Positions 53,104 through 61,722 of a stretch of DNA of 64,000 bases are shown here, in pieces (position 1 is the first letter of the stretch; each line of letters begins with the position of its first letter). The position numbers and the translations under genes are program-made. Location: contig NZ_CP127390.1 in the NCBI RefSeq assembly GCF_030286045.1, positions 2,001,482-2,065,481 on the forward strand. The letters run 5' to 3'. Source of the DNA: Propionimicrobium sp. PCR01-08-3. GTDB taxonomy: Bacteria > Actinomycetota > Actinomycetes > Propionibacteriales > Propionibacteriaceae. Under the pieces are notes generated by a model, which saw only the letters and a program-made list of their open reading frames with translations, searched no databases and had not been told where the DNA came from.

Positions 53104-54538
53104 ATGGATCAAGACACGATCCGTCGCTTATCAGACCGAGCAACCCAAGTCTTACTCAACAAGCCCGGGACGGTGTCCAGCCGAAAAGGCGGCTGGATGA
53201 TGATCTCCACGATCCTGATCGAGGCGTGGGATCTCTATGCGATCTCATTCGTCCTCGTGTTCATCAAAGCCGAATACAACCCCAACGCCGTGGAATTGTC
53301 GCTGGTGGCCGCGGCTGTCCAGGGCGGAGCACTCATAGGTGCTCTCCTTGGTGGTGTCGTCGCCGATCGCCTCGGACGCAAGAAGGTCTTCCTGCTCACA
53401 ATGGCGCTGTTCATCGTCCTGTCGATCGCCCAGGCATTCTCACAGAACATCATCGACTTGATCGTGATCAGGTTGCTGATCGGCATCCCACTGGGGTCCG
53501 ATATCTCCAATGGCTACGCCTACATCATGGAATCCATGTCCAAGGGTGCACGCGAACAGATGGGGTCCCGTTGGCAAGGCATGTTCGGTCTGGGCGAAGT
53601 CTTTGCGATCATCGTCATCACCGTCTTGTATGCAACAAGTATCTTCAGCGATGAGATCCTGTGGCGTGTCGCTCTCGGGCTGGGTTGCGTTCCGGCGATC
53701 ATCTTGCTGATCATGCGGCTCGATCTTCCCGAGACACCGCTGTCGCTCATTCAACGAGGCAAATTCGTCAAGGCCAAGGCAACCAGCAAGGTGCTCTTCG
53801 ACGATGATCTCGACATGTTGCCGAACGAAGACGTTGTCATTGAGAAGCCCAAGCTGCATGACTTCTTGAGCGTGATCTGGAAGGACCCGATCAAAAAGCG
53901 CGCCTCTATCTTTGGCTGGATCTCGAATGCCTGCCAGGGCGCCGAGTTCACGGCTTGGGCTTTCTATCTGCCGTTCATTCTGACCGTCGCGGGCGTGGCA
54001 GGCGCCGGAAACATCATCGGCTCGAACCTCGTTACGGCCCTGGTCTTCTGCCTGGCCACCGTCTCCGGATTCGTCGCGCCGATGATGCTGCCGAGGATCG
54101 GCCACAAAGGCCTATCGATGTGGGGCTTCGGATTGGCGTTCATCGGATTGATGATCGGCGCGTTCTCGCTCGGCAAGATCGCTCCTTATGAGGCCCTCAG
54201 CCAGACCCCACCGATCGCCTGGGGCAGTCTGCTCGTGATCGGGGCCTGCATCTTGATGTGGGGCCACTACTGGGACGCATCGAACGGCATGACCATCGTT
54301 TCGATGGCAGCACCATCGCGGTTCAGGGCCACCGCATCCGGTTTCGGATATGTGTTCGTCAAGGCCGCGTCGTTCTTCGGTGCGTTCGTCTTCCCGGTCA
54401 TCACCGAATACCTGGGCAACCGCATTCGTCGGCATTTTGTCGATCGTGGGCTTCCTGTCGGCGAAGTTCATCCTTCCCGAGATGTGGGGCTATGTGGACG
54501 CCGAAGATGTCAGCGAGGAAGCCGTAGCCGCAGGCTGA
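53104..54538 (+). pseudogene. MFS sugar/organic acid transporter, frameshifted near the 3' end
   Basis: A twelve-helix major facilitator of the sugar/aromatic-acid porter kind. Marks: MISTILIEAWDLYAISFVLV, GVVADRLGRKKVFLLTMALF, LIGIPLGSDISNGYAYIMES and APSRFRATASGFGYVFVKAA. The frame runs from ATG 53104 to about 54412; after VFPVITEYLG it turns into Arg-rich nonsense. One base fewer in the GGG at 54415-54417 restores ATAFVGILSIVGFLSAKF and a stop at 54536-54538, the expected last helix and tail. So one extra G has been gained (mutation or read error). As written, the last helix is lost and the protein runs on to 54780. Confidence 0.85.
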
Positions 54539-54594
54539 GCGCGACCACCGCACACCTCGGATCGGACGATCAGCGAACTGTCGCCGTAAACAGG

Positions 54595-54626
54595 ATTGCC
54601 CGGGGCCATCATCGGTCCCGGGCAAT
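54595..54626. terminator. Bidirectional terminator after the MFS gene
   Basis: ATTGCCCGGG (54595-54604) and CCCGGGCAAT (54617-54626) are perfect complements with a 12-base loop, directly before the end of the convergent phosphatase gene. Confidence 0.85.
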
Positions 54627-55364
54627 TCATTTGCGGATCCGTGTTCGACGATCTGCGAACAACGGTCCACAATCGGCTTCTCGAACCTCACCATTGCGCA
54701 ATGAATCGTGGTCCCAATCGACGTGGCGGTGGTCTCGTCCGGCAAGCACCGCTTGCAACACGCACAGTGCGTCGCCGTGACCGACCAGGACGATGACGCT
54801 GCCGCTGGATTGCCCATCGCCGGTCGACGACGCCGCCTTCAACCGGTTGGCCTGCCGGTCTGCGGGCATCGCGGTTTCGGACACCTCAAGGTTCGGCCGG
54901 AAGGCAGCCTCGCCCGGACCTCTCGATGTTCTCGATGCCGTGATCTGCGGCCGTAGCCATGCGATGAGCCGCTGCATCCGTTGATGAACCTGGGCGATGG
55001 TCTCTCCCCCACCCCAGGCGACCTCCGATATGTCGAGCCCGTCGGGCACCGGCAGCGCCCTCAACTCGCGGACCGGGCGTCCCTCCAGATCACCCAGATA
55101 CTGCTCGCGAAGAAGCGGCGTCTGTCTCACATCCGGCCGGGATGACAGGCCGGCGGCAATGATCTCTGCGGTGGAGAGGGCTCGCAAGGCGTCCGAACTG
55201 AAGATCTGGACGACACGATCGCCCACGAGCCCATGTATCCGCGCCGCAGTGCACGCTGCCTGCTCCCGCCCCCGATCGGTCAGCGGCACACTGAGCGACT
55301 GCCCCGTTACCAGGTGATCGCGGTTCGCGATCGACTCCCCATGCCGGACGATCAATAGCCGCAT
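54627..55364 (-). CDS. Histidine phosphatase superfamily protein (phosphoglycerate-mutase-like)
   Basis: A 245-residue member of the histidine phosphatase superfamily. The catalytic RHG motif is at the very start (MRLLIVRHGESIANRDHLVT), followed by PLTDRGREQA, IFSSDALRALSTAEIIAAGL and the second His motif VIVLVGHGDALCVLQAVLA. ATG 55364 follows GAGGGA at eight bases and puts the RHG motif at residues 8-10, as usual. A cobalamin role (alpha-ribazole phosphatase, CobC) is possible given cobU-cobS at 61 kb, but nothing specific supports it. Confidence 0.9.
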   Translation of the reverse strand: MRLLIVRHGESIANRDHLVTGQSLSVPLTDRGREQAACTAARIHGLVGDRVVQIFSSDALRALSTAEIIAAGLSSRPDVRQTPLLREQYLGDLEGRPVRELRALPVPDGLDISEVAWGGGETIAQVHQRMQRLIAWLRPQITASRTSRGPGEAAFRPNLEVSETAMPADRQANRLKAASSTGDGQSSGSVIVLVGHGDALCVLQAVLAGRDHRHVDWDHDSLRNGEVREADCGPLFADRRTRIRK

Positions 55365-55419
55365 ATCAATATCCCTCGGTGCACATCTTCGTATGCCGCT
55401 TCGGTCACCGTTCCGCACA

Positions 55420-55511
55420 TGGCTACCGAAATAGCTCTTCGCTGCCGATATAACGGTAGCCAGGATCTAAATCGGTAGCCAAATACTTCTAGGTGTCCAA
55501 GACGGCAGCCA
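55420..55511. repeat. Four GGTAGCC-type repeats before the DUF4956 cluster
   Basis: TGGCTACCG (55420-55428) is inverted relative to CGGTAGCCA at 55454-55462 and 55473-55481, with a variant CGGCAGCCA at 55503-55511. They sit in the 353-bp gap between the phosphatase gene and the DUF4956 gene. The first pair could form a hairpin; the set could be binding sites for an unknown regulator. The rest of the gap (55512-55717) has no clear gene. Confidence 0.6.
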
Positions 55512-55717
55512 AGTCGCAGATCGACGTCCAGGTCGGTAACCCCACCTGCGGACCGGCGTCCATCTCGTCCTGGAACCTGCCGCCGAGTCCCGCATACGGC
55601 TCGGCATCCACTCCGACCTGCGCACTCACAGCAAGCACACAAGTCCATCTGGGTATAGCCCCAGCCGCACACGAATGAATAGGGACACAAGCCGAAAAGA
55701 CCCGGAAGGTGTCCACT

Positions 55718-56446
55718 ATGAATCCGTACCTGATGCTCGCCGACATCGTCGCGATCGCCGTGTTGATGTTGTGCTTCTATGTGCCTCGCAAAGGGCGGCG
55801 AGAACTGGTCTCGAGTTTTCTGGTCACCAATATAGGTGTGCTGGCCGTCGCCACCGCGATGTCGGTCGGCCTGGTCGCCGCCGGCCTGGGCCTGGGACTG
55901 TTCGGCGTCCTCTCGATCATCCGGCTGCGCTCCGAGGAGTTGAGCCACCGCGAGATCGCGTACTACTTCGCCTCACTCAGCCTCGGCCTGCTCGGCGGTC
56001 TGAGCGGCCCGACTCTGATCTGGAGCATCGGGCTGATGGCTCTCGTCCTGACAGCAATCGCCATCGGCGATCATCCTCGTGTCACGGCCGGCAGCCAGAG
56101 TACCGAAATGATCATCGACAAGGCCATCACCGATCCTGACGACCTCAAGGCCCGGGTCGAGCAGCTCGTCAACGGCACGGTAACCGATGTTTCCATTCGC
56201 CGGATCGACATGATCAACGACTCCACGATGGTCCAGGCCCGCTTCCGCCCCGCCAACCATCACGGGAAGGCCGCGAGTCGCCAGCAGTACCAGCAGCGTG
56301 CCGGCCAAGCGGCCGACCAGCAGCAATCCATCGGTGGGCACACACCGATCGAGACGGCCATCGATCACCACGATCCTTACCAGCAAGGCACCTACCAGGG
56401 CCCCTTCGAGCCGGCGCTGCGCTCTACCGGCAGGGGGAATCTGTGA
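55718..56446 (+). CDS. DUF4956-family membrane protein
   Basis: A 242-residue membrane protein. Four hydrophobic segments fill the first 110 residues (LMLADIVAIAVLMLCFYVPR; LAVATAMSVGLVAAGLGLGL). The core FGVLSIIRLRSEELSHREIA, then YYFASLSLGLLGGLS, is the DUF4956 hallmark. A soluble domain follows (residues about 115-185), then a Gln/His-rich low-complexity tail that looks unusual for the family. ATG 55718 is eight bases after GGAAGG. The next gene, a VTC-domain protein, overlaps by one base (TGATG). DUF4956 and VTC genes are often paired in bacteria, and the pair may act together at the membrane. Confidence 0.88.
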   Translation: MNPYLMLADIVAIAVLMLCFYVPRKGRRELVSSFLVTNIGVLAVATAMSVGLVAAGLGLGLFGVLSIIRLRSEELSHREIAYYFASLSLGLLGGLSGPTLIWSIGLMALVLTAIAIGDHPRVTAGSQSTEMIIDKAITDPDDLKARVEQLVNGTVTDVSIRRIDMINDSTMVQARFRPANHHGKAASRQQYQQRAGQAADQQQSIGGHTPIETAIDHHDPYQQGTYQGPFEPALRSTGRGNL

Positions 56447-57237
56447 TGAGGCAAACCATCTCCCTTGACGAACTCAATGCCCAGAGCAACATGCTCACCA
56501 GGGTTGATCGCAAGTACCTGATGCCAACCTCAGAGCTGCCCGCCTTCTTCAGAAGCCTCGAATACTGCTCGCGAATCTTGGAAATCAATGGGCTTACCTG
56601 GTTCGGCTATCACTCGGTCTATTACGACACCCCTGACCTGCGCAGCTACGCAGATGCCGGAACCGGACGCCGCCGCCGCTTTAAAGTGCGCACCCGCGAC
56701 TACCTCTCCAGCGGCGACCACTGGCTCGAGGTGAAGACTCGCGGGCCGCGCAAGACCACGGTCAAGGACCGGGTTCCGCTCGCCGGCTCGTCCGAGACGA
56801 TCAGCTCGTCCAACCGGCACTGGATCGCCGACACCTTGTCGTTCCGCAATATCCCCGGCACGCCGGTAGCCACCATGCGACCGGCTCTCACCACCAACTA
56901 CTCGCGCAGAACGCTGCAGATTCGTTCGGCCAACGGGGAACTTTCCCGAATGACGGTCGACGTCGGTCTCCAATTCATGATGCCGGACGACTCCGCCGCC
57001 CTGACCCTGGACGACTACGCAATCGTCGAAACCAAGGGATCACCCAGGCCCGCGCCCTCCGATCGGCTGCTGTGGTCGATCGGTCACCGGCCCCAACAAA
57101 TGAGCAAGTTCGGCGTCGGGCTCGCCCTCCTCAATCCGCAACTGCCCGCCTTCAAGTGGAACCGCATCATTCGTCGCGAATTCGCGGGACGCATGGGTTC
57201 CGGCGTCGAGCCACTGCTCAGCTCACGGGCCCAATAG
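56446..57237 (+). CDS. VTC-domain protein, putative polyphosphate polymerase
   Basis: A 263-residue protein matching the VTC catalytic domain, which in yeast Vtc4 makes polyphosphate from ATP inside a basic tunnel. Basic and acidic tunnel motifs are visible in order: TRVDRKYLM (18-26), GYHSVYYDTPDL, RRRRFKVRTRDY (75-86), WLEVKTRG (93-100), TNYSRRTLQI, TVDVGLQF and AIVETKGSP. It has no membrane helix of its own; the DUF4956 protein, translated just upstream with a one-base overlap, could anchor it. Polyphosphate synthesis is inferred; other nucleotide-dependent polymer reactions are possible. Confidence 0.88.
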   Translation: MRQTISLDELNAQSNMLTRVDRKYLMPTSELPAFFRSLEYCSRILEINGLTWFGYHSVYYDTPDLRSYADAGTGRRRRFKVRTRDYLSSGDHWLEVKTRGPRKTTVKDRVPLAGSSETISSSNRHWIADTLSFRNIPGTPVATMRPALTTNYSRRTLQIRSANGELSRMTVDVGLQFMMPDDSAALTLDDYAIVETKGSPRPAPSDRLLWSIGHRPQQMSKFGVGLALLNPQLPAFKWNRIIRREFAGRMGSGVEPLLSSRAQ

Positions 57238-57264
57238 GACAGCGCCGCAGACCCAATAGGACAG
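57230..57264 (+). repeat. 13-bp direct repeat at the VTC gene end
   Basis: CCCAATAGGACAG occurs at 57230-57242 and again at 57252-57264, 22 bp apart. The first copy contains the VTC stop codon. A small duplication is the simplest explanation. Confidence 0.7.
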
Positions 57265-57428
57265 TCCCTGCGTCCCCGGAGTGAGGCGTCTGATCCGCAG
57301 TCCACCTCTTGTTCGTCACCTCACTTGACATAGCCCAATCAGCGAACGCTTTTAGGCCTAGCGCCGATGGCCCATCAGCACCGCGCATGACCCTCAATCG
57401 AACTTACGACTCCAGAAACGAGAGAAGC

Positions 57429-59135
57429 ATGAAGCACCCCAAAATCGTCACAAGTATCGTGGCCCTCGCCGTGGCGGGGGCCACCCTGGCCGGCTGCAGC
57501 TCGTCGGATGCGTCATTGACCGGCGCTGGCAGCGGGGCGGGTACCTCGGCCGAAGATGTCGGGTCGAACACCGAGTACACGAAATACGCTGACGTGCTCG
57601 CCGACAACGTGGAGTCGCACGCCGACTCGAACGACGGAGACTACGACGCGTCCGAAGCGACCACCATCACCTTGGCGGACGAAGACGTGAGCATCACCGA
57701 GCCCGGCACCTATATTCTCTCCGGAACTCTGACCGACCACTCCGTCACGATCAACTCGACAGCACAGGGCAAGGTCAAGCTGGTGCTCGACAACGTGACG
57801 ATGACTTCCTCGGTAACCTCGCCGATCATCGTCACCGAGGCGGACGAAGCCGTGATCATCTTGGCCGAGGGGTCGACCAACACCATCACCGACACCTCCA
57901 CGCACAGCGATGCCGAAACCGACTCCGATGCACCCGATGCGGCGATCTTCTCGATGGCCGATCTGACGATCGGTGGCAGCGGAAGCCTCGCAGTGAGCGC
58001 CACCCAGGCCGATATCGACGGCATCGCCAGCAAGGGCGGCCTGGTCATCTTGGCCGGCAATATCACCGTGGACGCCACAGACGATGGCATCCGCGGCAAG
58101 GACTATCTGATCGTCGAGGGCGGCACGCTCAATGTCGCCGCCGACCAGGACGGCCTGAAATCAACCAACGAGGACGATGACACCGTGGGCTACGTCTACG
58201 TCAGCGGCGGGTCGGTCACCGTCAATGCCGGCGACGACGGCGCGCACGCCGAGGGAGACTTGCTGGTTTCCGGAGGAGAGCTGACGATCGCCAGCTCTTA
58301 CGAGGGGCTGGAGGGCGCGAACATCGTCCTCGCCGGCGGTACCTCGAACGTTACGTCCAGCGACGATGGACTGAATGCCACGCAGAGCACCGCCGACGAG
58401 TCTGCCCAAACAGGCGACGATACCGGTGCTCAGGACGGTGGCGCGATGCCCCAAGGTGGACCGGATGCGCCGAGTGGAATGCCTTCCGATGGGGGCCCGA
58501 TGTCGCCACCGGACGGAGGGGCCGCCCCGAGCGGAATGCCTTCCGACATGCCGACCGATGCCGGTGGAGGCGCAGGCGGTGGCGGCATGGGCGGCGGTAT
58601 GAATGAGGCCAGCGACGGATCCGAGCTGATCATCGCCGGCGGAGAGCTGACCGTCAATGCGGAGGGCGATGGCATCGACTCCAACGGCACCGTCACGATG
58701 AACGGTGGAACTGTGGTCGTCCATGGCCCCACCAATGACGGAAACGGTGCGCTCGACACCACCTCGTTCGGCATCTCGGGTGGCTCGTTGACCGCTGCCG
58801 GCAGCTCGGGAATGGCCGTCGCACCCACGACGGACAGCGAGCAGGGCTGGGTGATGGTCAGCCAATCCCTGAGTGCCGGTCAGACGATCGAGATCCTCGA
58901 CGGTGACACCGTGCTGGCCAGCTATACGGCTGAAAAAGACGTGCAGAACGTGGTCTTCTCGCAGGAAGGTATGACTTCGGGCACCTCGTACACCGTCCAG
59001 GTCGATGGATCAGACGCCGGCACCGTGACCGCGGACGAGGAATCCGCCGGCACCGGTGGCGCAATGCCCGGCCAGGACATGCCCGGCCAGGACATGGGCG
59101 GCAACCAGACCCCAGGCCAGATGGGCCCACGATGA
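57429..59135 (+). CDS. Carbohydrate-binding-domain surface lipoprotein (Cthe_2159 type)
   Basis: A 568-residue exported lipoprotein. The signal ends in lipobox LAGC (residues about 20-23). The body is a right-handed parallel-beta-type repeat protein: rungs such as GTYILSGTLTDHSVTINSTA, ILAGNITVDATDDGIRGKDY, VEGGTLNVAADQDGLKSTNE and LVSGGELTIASSYEGLEGAN show the GG-T-V-A-DDG pattern of the Cthe_2159 carbohydrate-binding domain, which binds acidic plant polysaccharides in its founding member. A Gly/Pro/Met-rich low-complexity stretch interrupts the repeats (residues about 320-390) and another forms the C-terminus. Its stop overlaps the next gene by 4 bp. Confidence 0.88.
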   Translation: MKHPKIVTSIVALAVAGATLAGCSSSDASLTGAGSGAGTSAEDVGSNTEYTKYADVLADNVESHADSNDGDYDASEATTITLADEDVSITEPGTYILSGTLTDHSVTINSTAQGKVKLVLDNVTMTSSVTSPIIVTEADEAVIILAEGSTNTITDTSTHSDAETDSDAPDAAIFSMADLTIGGSGSLAVSATQADIDGIASKGGLVILAGNITVDATDDGIRGKDYLIVEGGTLNVAADQDGLKSTNEDDDTVGYVYVSGGSVTVNAGDDGAHAEGDLLVSGGELTIASSYEGLEGANIVLAGGTSNVTSSDDGLNATQSTADESAQTGDDTGAQDGGAMPQGGPDAPSGMPSDGGPMSPPDGGAAPSGMPSDMPTDAGGGAGGGGMGGGMNEASDGSELIIAGGELTVNAEGDGIDSNGTVTMNGGTVVVHGPTNDGNGALDTTSFGISGGSLTAAGSSGMAVAPTTDSEQGWVMVSQSLSAGQTIEILDGDTVLASYTAEKDVQNVVFSQEGMTSGTSYTVQVDGSDAGTVTADEESAGTGGAMPGQDMPGQDMGGNQTPGQMGPR

Positions 59136-60046
59136 GTACCGACAAGACCGGACGCAAACTCTCCCGCCGAGGCATGCTGATCGGCAGCCTCGCAACCATC
59201 GCGGCGACCGGGACCGCCAGCGCCTGGGCGCTGGACAGATTCGTCATCGATCATGCCGAAGTCACCAATGTGTCCGATCTCGAGTCGTCGGCCACTCCGA
59301 GCGGAACCGCTTCGTCCGCCGAACCGGTGATCACCATCACGACCTGGATCTCGGGCGAAGGCGACGATCTGGTGACCGGCTACATCGCCGACGTGGTGAC
59401 CGGTGATGCCACGCAGATCCGCACCGCCTTCGCCGAGGACACCTACGGCCTCAACATCATCGAAGAACCGTCGGTGATAGCCGAGCGAGTCGGAGCGACG
59501 CTGGCCATCAACGGCGACTACTACGGATTCCGCAGCGAGGGCATCGTCATCCGCAACGGCATCGCCTTCCGCGATGTGGGAGCCCGCAACGGGTTGGCCC
59601 TGTATGCCGACGGCCAGATGAAGGTCTACGACGAGACGGCCACCAGTGCGCAGGAACTCCTGGACAACAGAGTGTGGCAGACCTGGTCATTCGGCCCCGG
59701 ACTGGTGATCGAGGGTCAGATTCAGGAGGGCATCGACGATGTGGAGGTCGATACGAATGTCGGCAACCACTCGATTCAAGGCGAGCAGCCGCGCACCGGC
59801 ATCGGCATGATCGAGCCCAATCACTACCTACTGGTGGCCGTCGACGGACGCTCGGCCGGCTACAGCCGCGGAGTGACGATGTCCGAGTTCGCCCAGCTGT
59901 TCTCCAGCCTCGGAGCCCAGGTCGCCTACAACCTCGATGGCGGTGGCTCGACCGCAATGATCTACCACGACGAACTCGTCAACAACCCGCAAGGAGAGGG
60001 CAAGGAGCGCGGCACCAGCGACATCATCTGGACCACCGGAAACTAG
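59132..60046 (+). CDS. Tat-exported phosphodiester glycosidase-family protein (NAGPA-like)
   Basis: A 304-residue exported protein. The N-terminus has a Tat signal (RKLSRRGMLIGSLATIAATG). The catalytic-type domain has LAINGDYYGFRSEGIVIRNG, PRTGIGMIEPNHYLLVAVDG, GRSAGYSRGVTMSEFAQLF and the closing NLDGGGSTAMIYHDE, the signature of the family containing the human mannose-6-phosphate uncovering enzyme (NAGPA) and bacterial exopolysaccharide proteins. The chemistry expected is cleavage of a sugar-phosphate diester outside the membrane. This is notable beside a polyphosphate-type polymerase and a glycosyltransferase. Confidence 0.9.
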   Translation: MSTDKTGRKLSRRGMLIGSLATIAATGTASAWALDRFVIDHAEVTNVSDLESSATPSGTASSAEPVITITTWISGEGDDLVTGYIADVVTGDATQIRTAFAEDTYGLNIIEEPSVIAERVGATLAINGDYYGFRSEGIVIRNGIAFRDVGARNGLALYADGQMKVYDETATSAQELLDNRVWQTWSFGPGLVIEGQIQEGIDDVEVDTNVGNHSIQGEQPRTGIGMIEPNHYLLVAVDGRSAGYSRGVTMSEFAQLFSSLGAQVAYNLDGGGSTAMIYHDELVNNPQGEGKERGTSDIIWTTGN

Positions 60047-60054
60047 GAGTCATC

Positions 60055-61131
60055 GTGATCATCCTCATTCCCAGCTATGAGCCCGACCGTAAGCTGCTGA
60101 ACCTATTGGAGAAGCTTCAAGGCGCGCAGGTCGTGGTGGTGGACGACGGGTCGGGGCCTCGCTACACCCATTGGTTCACCGCGGCGGAGAAACTCGGCGC
60201 AACCGTGCTGCACCACGATTTCAACTGGGGCAAGGGTCAGGCGCTGCGCACCGGCTTCGAGCACATCGCCAGGCATTTCCCGGACGAGCCGGTCGTCTGC
60301 GCGGATAGCGACGGGCAGCACACACCCGAAGATATCGCGAGAGTCTGCGACGCGCTGGAGGCCGGCGACGCCGACATGGTGTTGGGCGTCCGTGAATTCA
60401 GCGGCAAGGTTCCCTTGCGTTCCCGGTTCGGCAATTCGGTGACCAAGCTGCTTTTCCGGGCGACCACCGGTATGGCCATCAGCGATACTCAGACCGGCCT
60501 CAGGGCCTATCCGGCACGGATGTTGACGTGGTTGTGCGATGTCAGCGGCGACCGATTCGAGTATGAGCTCCGGGCTTTGCTGCTCGCCAGCAGACAAGGC
60601 CTGAAAGTGCAGCAGGTGCCCGTCGAGACCATCTATCTGGACGACAACTCATCTAGCCACTTCCGTCCGGTCCGAGACTCCTGGCTGATCTATCGTCCGC
60701 TGTTGAGTTTCATGGGAAGCTCGCTGCTGGGTTTCTTGATCGACTTCTCACTGTTGTCCATTCTGCTATGGCTCACGGGTTCACTGGTCTTCTCGGTCGT
60801 CGGAGCGAGAGTGGTCAGCGCAACCGTGAATTACACCGTCAACAGGCAGTATGTCTTCGCCGGCAGCAAGCCGCTGCCGGTGCGCGAGACACTTCCGGGC
60901 TACGCCGGGTTGGCGATCGTCATTCTGGCCGGAAATCTCGCGCTGATGTGGCTGCTCACCCCGCTCATCGGGGCGAGCTTCGCGAAGATCCTGACCGAGG
61001 TCACCTTGCTGGCGATCAGCTACGTCGTCCAGGCGACCAAGGTCTTTGCCCAGAAACGCCACGGCAAGCGCAAACTCGCCAATCAGGAGTCTAAAGGGCC
61101 CAACGAGCTGCAAGGGTTCGGAGCGCGGTAG
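60055..61131 (+). CDS. GT2 glycosyltransferase fused to a GtrA-type membrane domain
   Basis: A 358-residue fusion. The N-terminal GT2 domain (residues about 1-200) has ILIPSYEPDRKLLNLLEKLQ, VVVDDGSGPRY, NWGKGQALRTGFEH and the DxD-type VVCADSDGQHTPEDIA. From about 215 four hydrophobic segments form a GtrA-like domain (LLGFLIDFSLLSILLWLTGS; VSATVNYTVNRQYVF). Such pairs build or flip polyprenyl-phosphate sugars used to decorate surface polymers. The start is GTG 60055, six bases after AGGAG, nine bases past the preceding stop. It completes the envelope cluster. Confidence 0.92.
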   Translation: MIILIPSYEPDRKLLNLLEKLQGAQVVVVDDGSGPRYTHWFTAAEKLGATVLHHDFNWGKGQALRTGFEHIARHFPDEPVVCADSDGQHTPEDIARVCDALEAGDADMVLGVREFSGKVPLRSRFGNSVTKLLFRATTGMAISDTQTGLRAYPARMLTWLCDVSGDRFEYELRALLLASRQGLKVQQVPVETIYLDDNSSSHFRPVRDSWLIYRPLLSFMGSSLLGFLIDFSLLSILLWLTGSLVFSVVGARVVSATVNYTVNRQYVFAGSKPLPVRETLPGYAGLAIVILAGNLALMWLLTPLIGASFAKILTEVTLLAISYVVQATKVFAQKRHGKRKLANQESKGPNELQGFGAR

Positions 61132-61176
61132 CTGACCGGGCGACGCCGACGCAGCGGTATCTGGCAAGCTGGACGA

Positions 61177-61722
61177 GTGAGTACACCGCTAACTGCACGC
61201 CTGCTGGTGCTGGGCGGAGCCCGATCCGGAAAATCGACCTTCGCAGAGCAGCAGGCAGGGCTCGATACCCCCGTCGACTATCTGGCCACCTCCGAGGTCC
61301 GGGCCGATGATCCGGAATGGGTCGAGCGGGTCCGGCTGCACCGCGAGCGCCGGCCCTCGTATTGGAACACCATCGAGACGCTGGATCTGGCCGCCGAGCT
61401 GCGCAACGACACCGACACGCCCCTGCTGATCGATTGCCTCACGGTCTGGCTCACCTGTCAAATGGATGCCGCCGGCATCTGGACGAACGAGCCGGGCTGC
61501 GATGAGACACTGAAATCGGCCGTTGACCATACCGTCGACGCCTTCGCGAAGGCCACGCGTCCGCTCGTCGCTGTCAGCAATGAAGTCGGTCAAGGGCTCG
61601 TGCCGGCCGACCCTGGCAGCCGCCGATTCCGCGACGAAATGGGCATCCTCAACATGCGGGTCGCTCAAGCGGTGGACGAGGTTTGGTTCTGCACCGCCGG
61701 AATCCCGGTGAAGATCAAGTGA
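61177..61722 (+). CDS. cobU: Adenosylcobinamide kinase/guanylyltransferase
   Basis: A 181-residue bifunctional enzyme of the nucleotide-loop assembly of cobalamin: it phosphorylates adenosylcobinamide and transfers GMP. The P-loop is LLVLGGARSGKSTFAE (residues about 9-24). Other conserved blocks are YLATSEVRADDPEW, HRERRPSYWNTIE, LLIDCLTVWLTCQM and VAVSNEVGQGLVPADPGSRR. Its start is GTG 61177; the stop overlaps the cobS GTG (GTGA). The presence of cobU and cobS shows at least corrinoid salvage; the ring-building genes are not in this window. Confidence 0.96.
   Translation: MSTPLTARLLVLGGARSGKSTFAEQQAGLDTPVDYLATSEVRADDPEWVERVRLHRERRPSYWNTIETLDLAAELRNDTDTPLLIDCLTVWLTCQMDAAGIWTNEPGCDETLKSAVDHTVDAFAKATRPLVAVSNEVGQGLVPADPGSRRFRDEMGILNMRVAQAVDEVWFCTAGIPVKIK

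Noticed and set aside
55493-55678. 61-codon frame before the DUF4956 gene
   Set aside because: It begins inside the GGTAGCC repeat area, lacks a clear ribosome-binding site and has no recognisable domain, though a small exported peptide cannot be fully excluded.
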